From NCBI GenBank assembly GCA_026770585.1, contig MU647060.1, forward strand, positions 35,636 to 50,305: a stretch of DNA of 14,670 nt, written 5' to 3'. Below, in pieces: positions 6,504 to 12,952 of the stretch (positions are counted from its first letter, which is position 1; every line of letters starts with the position of its first letter). Source of the DNA: Baffinella frigidus (taxonomy: Eukaryota; Cryptophyceae; Cryptomonadales; Baffinellaceae). The position numbers and the translations under genes were made by a program. The notes beneath the pieces were generated by a model. It saw only the letters and a program-made list of their open reading frames with translations, ran no database searches and was not told where the DNA came from.

Positions 6504-6736
6504 AGACTATTGGACAACTCAATTCAAGGCTCGAGAGTAATAAAGAAGAAGAAGTTCATTCACGTGGAACAGCCCCGCCGGCAGGCTCGTGAACGCCCGC
6601 GTGACCGGTCACGCGGACGCCGAAGCCAGACGGTCGGTCGTGACTGCCTTGTCATGGGCAAAACAGTCGACCTCCCCCCTAGCGAGACTATTGGACAACT
6701 CAATTCAAGGCTCGAGAGTAATAAAGAAGAAGAAGT
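6504..6736 (+). repeat. 52-bp exact direct repeats flanking a GC-rich repeat
   Basis: 6504-6555 and 6685-6736 are identical (agactattggacaactcaat...gaagaagaagt). Between them, 6564-6628 is the GC-rich cgcgtgaccggtcacgcg family. The layout could be an insertion with a long duplication or a tandem duplication of 181 bp. It lies in the exon 7/8 intron. Confidence 0.85.
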
Positions 6737-6796
6737 GAATTAAGAACTCCCGAAAAATCCTGTGCGTTCTCTAACTCCCCCATGCCTCCTCGCCGG

Positions 6797-7002
6797 TTTA
6801 GTGTTTAGGGTTTAGGGAGTAGGGTTTAGGGTTTAGGGTTTAGGGGATAGGCGCTAGGGTGAATGGATTAGGGTGTAGGGTTGAGGGTGTAGGGTGTATG
6901 GTGCAGGGTGTAGGGTGTAGAGTGTAGGGTGTAGAGTGTAGGTTGTAGGGTTCAGAGTGTAGGGTGTAGGGTGCAGGGTGTAGGGTGTAGGGTGTGGGGT
7001 TC
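6797..7002 (+). repeat. TTTAGGG to TGTAGGG array
   Basis: Heptamers GGGTTTA, then GGGTGTA and GGGTGCA. The array ends eight bases from the exon 7 donor. Confidence 0.88.
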
Positions 7003-7009
7003 AGGGGAC

Positions 7010-7081
7010 CTCTTCACCGAAGAGCGTGAGATTCCGCTTGATCGATTCCGCGCTGTCTTTGAGGTGCCGCACCCCGTCGCA
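7010..7081 (-). CDS. Exon 7: middle of the TFIIS-N-like domain
   Basis: The exon has 24 codons in phase 0-0. It starts CDGVRHLKDSAESIKRN and ends LTLFGEE. The acceptor is GCGGTGGCAG|TGC and the donor GAAGAG|GTCCCC, whose intron continues as CTGAACCCCACACCCTACACC repeats. In the LW/TND fold this region corresponds to the 'IG-x-x-V-x-x-L' helix before the final LW helix; here it reads GVRHL followed by further helix. A frameshifted copy with a 14-bp deletion lies at 7257-7308, and a short 5' fragment at about 7558-7572. Confidence 0.83.
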
Positions 7082-7096
7082 CTGCCACCGCAAACA

Positions 7097-7255
7097 CGTA
7101 GTTATAAAAACACGTAGTTATAGTTATAGTTATAGTTATAGTTATAGTTATAGTTATAGTTATATAACAAGTTATACATGTGTATAATAAGTTTTAAATT
7201 TCTGTAACTAAAGGTATATAACTATACAATTATATATGTAACTACACGTATACAC
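7097..7255 (+). repeat. (AGTTAT)n microsatellite
   Basis: About nine AGTTAT hexamers at 7111-7165 are followed by AT-rich sequence containing the reverse-complement words tataactata and gtaactacacgt. The whole could fold back on itself. It lies between exon 7 and its echo. Confidence 0.9.
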
Positions 7256-7256
7256 G

Positions 7257-7308
7257 CGGAAGAGCGTGAGATTCCTCTCGATCGCCTCTGCGCTGTCCTC
7301 CCGTCACA
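7257..7308 (-). pseudogene. Frameshifted copy of exon 7
   Basis: Acceptor GGCCTGGCAG|TGTGACGGG, then a 14-bp deletion relative to exon 7, then sequence encoding DSAEAIERNLTLF in the shifted frame. Exon 7 has DSAESIKRNLTLF. Confidence 0.75.
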
Positions 7309-7316
7309 CTGCCAGG

Positions 7317-7477
7317 CCACACAGCGGACTTCGAAGAGATTTCGAACAAACCCTAAGCGATAAGACCTACGACCCTACGGTAGGCAATCCGTAGGGACAT
7401 GGGGGGGTTCCTACGGATAAGGTAACGGAAACTCGGCCCGAAATGGGCCGAAAATCCCTTCGTAGCCCGCTGTGTGG
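7317..7477 (+). mobile_element. 161-bp MITE family, copy 2
   Basis: Terminal inverted repeats of about 28 bp: ccacacagcggacttcgaag against cttcgtagcccgctgtgtgg. The interior has ctacggtagg and ttcctacggataaggtaacg. It has the same length as 11935-12095. No coding capacity; no clear target duplication. Confidence 0.9.
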
Positions 7478-7516
7478 TTTAAGGTTTAAGGTTTAAGGTT
7501 TAAGGTTTAAGGTTTA
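7478..7516 (+). repeat. GGTTTAA heptamers
   Basis: Six TTTAAGG units, a telomere-like variant with one G changed, attached directly to the right end of the 161-bp element. Confidence 0.85.
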
Positions 7517-7627
7517 GTTTCGCACCGGAACGTCGCCAGGTTTAGGGTTTACGGGACCCGTCGCACTATCACCGCACACTATCACTTACATGTATACACG
7601 TGACATGCATACACACTACATGCATAG

Positions 7628-7804
7628 TAGAGCATTTGCGGTAATTGCTGTCCATTTTGGACGGGTGGTGTTCCGGTTTTCCGGTTTTTAAAATGTTGTC
7701 AAGGTCGTAAAAAAATATTAAATGGACACTCCTGGTACAAATGAAAACCGGAAAACCGGAAAACCGCACCTGCAAAACGGATAACAATTACCGCAAACGC
7801 TCTA
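7628..7804 (-). mobile_element. TA-flanked MITE, GAGCG ends, copy 2
   Basis: Ends tagagcatttgcggtaattg and caattaccgcaaacgctcta. Its centre matches that of 4578-4752 only when reversed (ggtacaaatg against catttgtacc), so the insertion is in the opposite orientation. TA is present at both ends. Confidence 0.86.
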
Positions 7805-8211
7805 CACTCCGCGCCCAGTCGCACTTCCTCCTGCCCTTGATTGGAAAAGCAGGGCTGGGCGCGTTTCGTTCTGGGCGCGTTTCGTTCTGACACAACACCA
7901 AAATCACCCTGACACAACACCAAAATCACCCAAAAGCAACCGCCTGCTTCGCGAAAAAGGTTCGCAGAAAAAGAACAATGCCAAAAGTTGACAGTTCAGC
8001 ACCAAAATCGCCAATGTTTTTAGTGTGGGATGGGTTCGTTCGTTTCGAACGACGACAAGTGAACCGCAGTAAGTTGACTCTCAATCTGATGTCATCAGCC
8101 GATCCATAATCGGCAATAAATTCCACATCCGTTGGCCAACAGATGCGCAATAAACCACGCTGTACAACGCTTGCGTCGCGAAAAAGGATCAGGGTCCGGG
8201 TTAGGGGGGAC
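7805..8211. other. Spacer between exon 6 and MITE
   Basis: There is a duplicated gcgtttcgttctg at about 7859-7886 and a tandem tgacacaacaccaaaatcaccc at 7887-7930. The second tgatgtcatcagcc hairpin is at 8088-8120. No exon borders with a usable frame were seen. Confidence 0.6.
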
Positions 8212-8280
8212 CTGTTTCAGGACCACGAAGACGAGTTTCATCCCACTCAGGGCTGTCAGCGTGTCCAGAACTTCCTTTTT
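8212..8280 (-). CDS. Exon 6: start of the TFIIS-N-like helical domain
   Basis: The exon has 23 codons in phase 0-0, beginning KKEVLDTLTALSGMKLVF and ending VVLKQ. The acceptor is a G-run ending GGGCAG|AAA and the donor is AAACAG|GTCCCC, followed at once by CCTAACCC. The pattern L-x-x-L-x-x-L-(4)-L-(5)-L fits helix 1-2 of the TFIIS N-terminal/LW fold found in TFIIS, elongin A, MED26, IWS1 and the LEDGF integrase-binding domain. That assignment is from pattern memory, not a search. No other copy of this exon was seen. Confidence 0.83.
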
Positions 8281-8314
8281 CTGCCCCCCCCCGTGAAACA
8301 CAGATCAGTCCCGC

Positions 8315-8390
8315 ATTTCACTTTTGAAACATTTGAAACATTTCACTTTTGAAATGTTTGAAACATTTCACTTTTGAAATGTTTTTTTTC
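8315..8390 (+). repeat. Tandem/palindromic 'catttcacttttgaaatg'
   Basis: Repeated words catttcacttttgaaa and tgtttgaaa make overlapping direct and inverted repeats. It lies 35 bases upstream of exon 6 in the sense direction. Confidence 0.8.
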
Positions 8391-8399
8391 CAAAGCACA

Positions 8400-8683
8400 T
8401 CGTGGGCAGGTGTTCACAATCTAAGTGTACGGGGGAAAGCGAGATTTAATAGGTTGACAAACACGACCGCTTCACGCTAGGGGGAGAGGTGTACGGGGTT
8501 TTCTAGGAGCTTAAAAATCACGGGGTTCTCAAATCGCCAAGGTCCAATAACCATTTTATTTTCAGCGCATCAAGCCCGACAAACTCGTATTTTCCTTTAT
8601 TTTGTAATATTGATTTTAATTAATTTCCCACCCAGTGGCGGCGGAGCTGTTCCCCAAAAAGAGATTTTCGCCCAGTGACCTCA
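8400..8683 (+). other. AT-rich spacer with a weak plus-strand exon-like signal
   Basis: Plus strand: TTATTTTCAG|CGC with RIKPDKL, and TTCCCACCCAG|TG with AAELFPKKRFSP running to the 138-bp element. The two frames do not join in phase. The frame 8635-8949 runs through a MITE (8684-8821), so that protein is not real as drawn. Nothing else is seen. Confidence 0.3.
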
Positions 8684-8821
8684 CCACACGGTTGACTACG
8701 GGCCTTTTGTCAAATGTTAACTTGCCCGACACTGTTAACTTTAAGGCTTTATCTAGTGCAAATTTGGTCACGTTGTACGCTAAATCTGGCGCTGTCGAAA
8801 CCTTCGTAGTCGACCGAGTGG
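8684..8821 (+). mobile_element. 138-bp MITE family, copy 1
   Basis: Ends ccacacggttgactacgg and cgtagtcgaccgagtgg are inverted repeats. Length is identical to 12742-12879. The interior shares gttaactttaaggc and gtcacgttg. The terminal ccacac-gg-actacga resembles the 161-bp family. Confidence 0.85.
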
Positions 8822-8880
8822 TAGGTACGCAGATAATGGATAGTAAAGCAGTAGAGGTTAAGGCGCGACGTGTAGCTAAG

Positions 8881-8933
8881 CGCTTAGATGCGGCATCCTG
8901 GAGCTTGCCCAGAGACGTGCTGAACTCCTCCAT
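8881..8933 (-). pseudogene. Exon 5 copy (MEEFSTSLGKLQDAASKR)
   Basis: ATG-led frame MEEFSTSLGKLQDAASKR continuing as LATRR with no donor where exon 5 has one. Upstream on the sense strand it shares gatagaactatagtgatagt with the copy at 9169-9229, not with exon 5. Confidence 0.72.
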
Positions 8934-9085
8934 CGTACTATCACTATAGTTCTATCACTTTATTCCTGTTAGGATAGTACTGTTGCTACAGTAATATCTG
9001 AACTCTAGTCATAGTGCTATTGTAAAAGTAAATAGGGTTGAGGGGCTTCCTCTTGCTTCTCGACTGCCGTTCAGGATCTTAGCGC

Positions 9086-9155
9086 GGCCCACCGAGACAA
9101 AAGTCGAGAGTGGAACGTCTCAAAGCAAAAGTGGAACCTCTGTTAACTTAAGAAG
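9086..9155 (+). repeat. Dispersed repeat shared (inverted) with 14228-14310
   Basis: ccaccgagacaaaagtcgag, then tggaacgtctcaaagcaaaa and cctctgttaactt match the reverse complement of 14228-14310. In the latter, aagttaacagaggttcaa is present three times in tandem. Confidence 0.8.
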
Positions 9156-9168
9156 TAACAGTGGAGAC

Positions 9169-9229
9169 CTATCGCTTGGCGATGGCGTCGTTCAGCTTGC
9201 AGAGAGCCGTGCTGAACTCATCCATCGTA
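9169..9229 (-). pseudogene. Exon 5 copy (MDEFSTALCKLNDAIAKR)
   Basis: Frame MDEFSTALCKLNDAIAKR followed by TAG at the codon that spans the donor position (CGATAG|GTCTCC). Exon 5 has CGATCG|GTCGCC. The GT is kept, but a stop has replaced the last codon. Confidence 0.78.
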
Positions 9230-9240
9230 CTATCACTATA

Positions 9241-9500
9241 GTTCTATCAATTTAGTACTATACTTATAGTACTATTACTATTAATAGTAAGTACTATGAG
9301 TATAGTACTATTACTATTAATGGTAATAGTACTATACTCATAGTAAGTACTATGAGTACAGTACTATTACTATTAATGGCAATAGTACTATACTCATAGT
9401 ACTAAAGTGATACTTACTATCAATAGTAAGTACTATTACTATAGTACAATAATAGTACTAGTAATATTACTATAGCAATGTATTACAGCAACAGTACTGG
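9241..9500. repeat. Nested palindromic AT-rich satellite
   Basis: Two palindromic units (9290-9345 and 9346-9403) of agtactatgag...ctcatagt with inner tactattactattaatgg. Surrounding words tagtac and actatt continue the pattern. A C-strand telomere-like stub (ccctaaaccctaaacc, plus) follows at 9511-9537, one of the few in that orientation. Confidence 0.85.
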
Positions 9501-9557
9501 AGCAATAGTAAACCCTAAACCCTAAACCCTAAACCCTGGGTTGAGGGGCGACCGATC

Positions 9558-9697
9558 TCATAGGGAAACGTTTTTAATTTAAAACTTTCTGGTAATGAAA
9601 TTTACTACACATAATGAGTTTTACTAGTAATATTAAAGCATTCGTGTGGTAATTTTCATTGAATCGAAAGTTTTAAATTGAAACCGTTTCCCCATAA
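9558..9697. mobile_element. 140-bp element with GATC target duplication
   Basis: Ends tcatagggaaacg and cgtttccccataa. GATC flanks both sides (9554-9557, 9698-9701). The uninterrupted site is present at 10308-10330 (ttgaggggcgaccgatcgct), at the exon 5 donor, so this copy landed in an exon 5 echo (9698-9718). Arms of about 50 bp include atttaaaactttc. Confidence 0.9.
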
Positions 9698-9714
9698 GAT
9701 CGCTTGGCGACGGC

Positions 9715-10174
9715 GAAGGGATACTGCTGATATAGTCCTAGTGGTATACTACTATTATTCTAGTAATACTGTCACTAGTGCTATCGGTTGACTATAGCAA
9801 TGGGACTGGGATGGAGGGGTTGAGCACGACTTATACTACTATTATTATAGTAATACTGTCACTAGTGCTATGGGTTGCAAGCCGCGTCGTTCAGCTTGCC
9901 GAGCGTCGTGCTCAACCCCTCGATCCCAGTCTTATCTCAGAAAACGAGTTCTAAAACTCGTTTTCTTAAGTCAATTCCCCTACAAATTTGTCAAGTTATG
10001 CGGAGAGTAAAGAATAAGTTGACGAATTCGTAGGGGAATTGACTTAATAAAACGAGTTTTAGAACTCGTTTTCTGAGATAAAGTCCCATTGCTATAGCCA
10101 ACCAATAGCACTAGTGACAGTATCACTATAATAATAGTAGCATAACACTAGGACTATATCAGCAGTATCCCTTC
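9715..10174. repeat. Large inverted repeat, 116-bp arms, one arm filled
   Basis: Left arm 9715-9830; right arm 9905-10174 minus a 154-bp insertion. The arms (gaagggatactgctgatata... outermost, gagcacgac innermost) differ at about seven sites. The spacer 9831-9904 holds a further direct copy of the arm's middle (9832-9877) and an exon 5 copy (minus, 9880-9927) whose ATG is now ATC. Confidence 0.9.
9932..10081. mobile_element. 150-bp fold-back element, copy 1 (AGTC duplication)
   Basis: Nearly entirely palindromic: ttatctcagaaaacgagttc at one end and gaactcgttttctgagataa at the other, arms about 67 bp. AGTC is duplicated (9928-9931, 10082-10085). The empty site exists in the opposite arm of the surrounding inverted repeat (9798-9815). 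No coding capacity. Confidence 0.95.
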
Positions 10175-10197
10175 AGTGCCCATAGGGTGAATATCCA

Positions 10198-10296
10198 CCC
10201 TGATTCGCCCGAGGCAGGTCCTAGGGCCCTACGGTAGGGCGCATACAGGCAGGTCCTAGGGCCCTACGGTAGGGCGTATGCGCCTACTGGCCACTT
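10198..10296 (+). repeat. Duplicated palindrome-bearing unit
   Basis: ggcaggtcctagggccctac plus ggtagggcg occurs twice (from 10214 and 10251). The word is related to the ctacggtagg core of the 161-bp family. It is adjacent to the exon 5 donor side. Confidence 0.7.
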
Positions 10297-10318
10297 GGGA
10301 TAGGAGTTGAGGGGCGAC

Positions 10319-10387
10319 CGATCGCTTGGCTATGGCGTCGTTCAGCTTGCCGAGAGTGGTGCTGAAATCCTCCATCGTGCACTTGCC
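10319..10387 (-). CDS. Exon 5: MEDFSTTLGKLNDAIAKRS
   Basis: The exon has 23 codons in phase 0-0, reading GKCT then MEDFSTTLGKLNDAIAKRS. The acceptor is CCCCAAGCAG|GGC, after a C-rich repeat tract, and the donor is AAGCGATCG|GTCGCC. The segment looks amphipathic-helical. It is the best-preserved of five copies (others near 8881-8933, 9169-9229, 9698-9718 and 9880-9927). The copies vary at the positions after MxEF/DF but keep STxLxKLxDA. The following intron to exon 6 is about 2 kb and full of palindromic elements. Confidence 0.78.
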
Positions 10388-10392
10388 CTGCT

Positions 10393-10725
10393 TGGGGTTT
10401 GGGGGTAAGGGTTTAGGGTTTAGGGTGCAGGGTTTGGGGTGCGGGGTTCGGGGTTGAGGGTCTAGGGGTTGAGGGTTTAGGGGGTGAGAGTTTAGGGGAT
10501 AGAGTTTAGGGTTTAGGGTTTAGGTTTTAGGGTTTAGGGTTTAGGGTTTAGGGTTTGGGGTTTAGATGTTGGGCGATTGTACGCGGGGCGAATTGAGGGT
10601 TTAGGGTTCAGGGTTTGAGATACAGGGTTTAGGGTTTAGGGTTTAGGGTTTAGGGTTTAGGGTTTAGGGTTTAGGGTTTAGGGTTTAGGGTTTGGGGTTG
10701 AGGGTTCAGGGGTTGAGGTGTAGGC
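10393..10725 (+). repeat. TTTAGGG array upstream of exon 5
   Basis: GGGTTTA units with GGGTTGA and GGGTGCA variants and a 35-bp break near 10563. It ends at the C-rich acceptor tract of exon 5. Confidence 0.9.
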
Positions 10726-10769
10726 GGGAACCTCAGAGGGAGAGCGCGTGGCAGCCCCCCCCCAGGCAA

Positions 10770-10905
10770 ACCCTAAACTCTAAACCCTAAACACCCAAAC
10801 CCTAAACACTAAACCCTAAACACCAAAACCCTAAACCCTAAACCCAACACCCCAAACCCAAGGCCCAAAAACCTAAGCCCCCTGCCCCACCCTTACCTTC
10901 CTGGT
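10770..10905 (-). repeat. Reverse-oriented CCCTAAA array
   Basis: Plus strand reads AAACCCTAAAC with ACACC and CCAAA variants, opposite to the arrays on either side. The switch occurs across a ccccccccc run at about 10756 and again at about 10900, suggesting an inverted segment. Confidence 0.88.
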
Positions 10906-11194
10906 TTTGGGTTTAAGGTTTTGGGTTTAGGGTTTGGGTTTTGGGGTTTGAGGTTTAGGGTTTGGGGTTTGGGGTTTAGGGTGTAGGGTTTGGGGTTTGG
11001 GGTTTGGGGTTTAGGGTTTAGGGTTTAGGGTGTGGGGTTACGGTTTACGGTTTAGGATTTACAGTTTAGGGTCTCGGGCTTAGGTTTTTGGGCCGTGGGT
11101 TTGGGGTGTTGGGTTCAGGGTTTAGGGTTTAGGGTTTAGGGTTTTGGTGTTTAGGGTTTAGGGTTTAGGGTTTTGGTGTTTAGGGTTTAGGGTT
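10906..11194 (+). repeat. TTTAGGG array beside the exon 4 donor
   Basis: GGGTTTTGG, TTTAGGG and GGGTGTA units reach to within four bases of exon 4's proposed GC donor. Confidence 0.9.
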
Positions 11195-11197
11195 TGC

Positions 11198-11251
11198 CTG
11201 GGCGTCCCTTTTCGCGCCTGCCGCGGCTCCCTCTTTGCCGCTTGGCACTTC
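11198..11251 (-). CDS. Exon 4: EVPSGKEG... exon with a GC donor
   Basis: The exon has 18 codons in phase 0-0, reading EVPSGKEGAAAGAKRDAQ. The acceptor is CAACAAACAG|GAA. The proposed donor is CCCAG|GCAAAC, which would make the following intron a GC-AG intron; its first 25 bases are already CCCTAAA-type repeat. The composition is polar and Ala-rich, probably disordered. The acceptor region and first codons recur in a decayed tandem array at 11403-11882. An alternative frame (GSAKRQRGSRGRR) is also open, so frame choice rests on phase 0 at both neighbouring exons. Confidence 0.62.
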
Positions 11252-11402
11252 CTGTTTGTTGAGGGTGGTAGGAGGTGGAGTTAGAATCCACCCGGAAAAT
11301 GCTCGTATGAGCGGCCGACACGGGGTACAGTAAGTGGCACAATGCGTAGCATGTGCGGCGCTGACGCTGGTTGTTTGGCAATAAATTATCAATCTCTCTT
11401 TG

Positions 11403-11882
11403 TTGAGGGTTCGGGGTTCACAGGTCGTGCCTAGGGACCTGGGGTCTAAACGCCTCTCGAGAGTTTGGGATTGCACTCTTTTGGTTTGGGGTTTAGGGTT
11501 AGGATGGCACTCTTTTGTTCCCGCGATCCTAAACCCCTTCGCTGTTTGGCACTGGCTGTTTGTTGAGGGTTTGGGGTTCATGGTTTAGGATTGCACTCTT
11601 TTGGTTTCTGGTTTAGGATTAGGATTGCACTCGTTTTGTCCGGCGATCCTAAACCCCTTTTCTGCTTGGCGCTTCCTGCTGGCTGAGGGCTTGGGATTCA
11701 GAGTTGGGGATTGCACTCTTTTGGTTTGGGGTTCATGATATTGCACTCTTTTGGTCCAGCGATCCTACACCTCTTGCCTGCCTGGCGCTTCCTACTATTG
11801 AGGGTTTGGGGTTCAGGGCTTGGGGTTTGGGGGTTAGGATTGCACCCTTGTGGGTTCGCGATCCTAGACCCCTTTGCTGCCT
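11403..11882 (-). pseudogene. Tandem array of exon 4 copies (four units)
   Basis: Units start at 11403, 11563, 11683 and 11798 on plus, about 85 to 160 bp long. Each carries telomere-like sequence, ttgcactcttttggt, cgatccta and a relic of the exon 4 acceptor plus first codons (on minus: CAG|CCAGTGCCAAACAG..., AGGAAGCGCCAAGCAG...). Exon 4 itself, at 11198-11251, is the terminal and only intact member. The overlapping frames with GLGLG-type peptides come from these units. Confidence 0.7.
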
Positions 11883-11934
11883 GTAAAAACCTGAATACGG
11901 TATTCGTCTTGAAAGGTGCCGGATTCCGTGCATA

Positions 11935-12095
11935 CCACACAGCGGGCTACGAAGGGATTTTCGGGCGCTGAGAGCCCGAGTTTTCGTCACCTTATCCGTA
12001 GGAACCCCCCTATGCCCCTACGGGTTGCCTACTGTAGGGTCCTAGGTCTGAAAGCTTAGGGGTTATTCGAAATCCCTTCGAAGTCCGCTGTGTGG
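11935..12095 (-). mobile_element. 161-bp MITE family, copy 3
   Basis: Ends ccacacagcgggctacgaag and cttcgaagtccgctgtgtgg. Inverted relative to copies 1, 2 and 4. Confidence 0.92.
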
Positions 12096-12180
12096 CCTGA
12101 CGCGCGATCGGACACGTTTGGAAGCCCACACCGATTTGTTTGTCGCGGGACGAAACATCGACAACCCGGGATTCGCAGGC

Positions 12181-12288
12181 ATTTCGAATAACCCCTAAGC
12201 GATAAGACCTAGGACCCTACGGTAGGCAACCCGTAGGGGCATAGGGGGGTTCCTACGGATAAGGTAACGGAAACTCGGGCTCTCAGCG
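12181..12288 (+). mobile_element. 161-bp MITE family, copy 4 (lacks both ends)
   Basis: Interior of the family from atttcgaataacccctaagc to actcgggctctcagcg. It faces copy 3 across 108 bp, and the two share the gggctctcagcg variant not seen in copies 1 and 2, so they look like one inverted duplication. Confidence 0.88.
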
Positions 12289-12289
12289 C

Positions 12290-12490
12290 CCAGGACACGC
12301 CAGGTCATGAAGTGGGAATTTGAAACGCAACGTTTCGCGTTGAAAGTGATTCGTGGACAGATGAAACCTTGTACCGCAACCAAAGAACTCTAATTCCTAG
12401 ACTTTTGGCGTGTTTCCAGGTTGAGAATCAACTTTACACGTAGACGGTGTTGTAAAATGAAATCCCCACTTATGAACTGGTGTGGATGGA
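12290..12490 (+). mobile_element. 172-bp family, copy in plus orientation
   Basis: Homologous end to end with the reverse of 14334-14512: cacgccaggtca, gtgggaattt, cttttggcgtgtttcc, gagaatcaactttac, ttgtaaaatgaaa. The strongest similarity falls in frames giving KWEFxTQxFALKV and RINFTRRxCxKMK. The 12505-12580 stretch that follows is the fourth GTTAAC...GTCAAC unit. Confidence 0.75.
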
Positions 12491-12741
12491 CCATCTGGCA
12501 CTCGGGATGACCGACTATTCTCAAGTTAACATCCTGGCTTCGCGGTACGAACCCGTCAACTTTAGAGCGGAAAAGAGCCCTGTCTCGCCACACTCGTGAG
12601 GCACAAGCCACTTAGCAGCCACCGGGGGCTTCACGGATACAGTCCATCTAAACGATTTGTACTAGAATCTTATCCATTTGCATTGGATTCCAACCGCAGT
12701 TCCCCCGGATATCCGGAGGAAAAAGAACTCGGCCGCTGCTA

Positions 12742-12879
12742 CCACACGGTGGACTACGAACCTTTCATCAAAAGTCAACTTACCCTGTGGGCAGTTAACT
12801 TTACGGATGTTTTAATGCAAATGTGGCCACGTTGCTTCTAAATCTAGGGGTCACGAAACCTTCGAAGCCCACCGTGTGG
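12742..12879 (+). mobile_element. 138-bp MITE family, copy 2
   Basis: Ends ccacacggtggactacga and tcgaagcccaccgtgtgg; same length as copy 1, roughly 70% similar by eye. Directly precedes the exon 3 donor side. The spacer 12600-12740 contains the palindrome-like cccccggatatccggagg and no exon. Confidence 0.87.
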
Positions 12880-12905
12880 AGAGACAGACTGAGAGAGAGT
12901 TGGAC

Positions 12906-12946
12906 CTTTTCCTTTGTCGCTTGAGTCTTGGCTTTCTTGTTTTTCC
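12906..12946 (-). CDS. Exon 3: Lys-rich 41-bp exon
   Basis: The acceptor is CCCTGAACCAG|GG and the donor GAAAAG|GTCCAA. It enters in phase 1: the G left by exon 2 plus GG makes Gly, followed by KNKKAKTQATKEK and a phase-0 end. The upstream border of this very short exon is telomere-like sequence, with the array at 12953-13028 ending six bases before it. The phase agreement with exon 2 is the main support. On length alone it would not be called. Confidence 0.66.
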
Positions 12947-12952
12947 CTGGTT

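Noticed and set aside
8560-8680. Two plus-strand exons (RIKPDKL; AAELFPKKRFSP)
   Set aside because: Acceptors look fair but the phases do not join and no further plus-strand exons follow; kept only as a weak note.
8635-8949. 104-residue plus-strand protein, which looks protein-like at first sight
   Set aside because: Most of it is the 138-bp MITE (8684-8821) plus the antisense of an exon 5 copy.
11400-11971. GLGLG/HSFGL repeat proteins on plus
   Set aside because: Translations of the decayed exon 4 tandem array and telomere-like heptamers.
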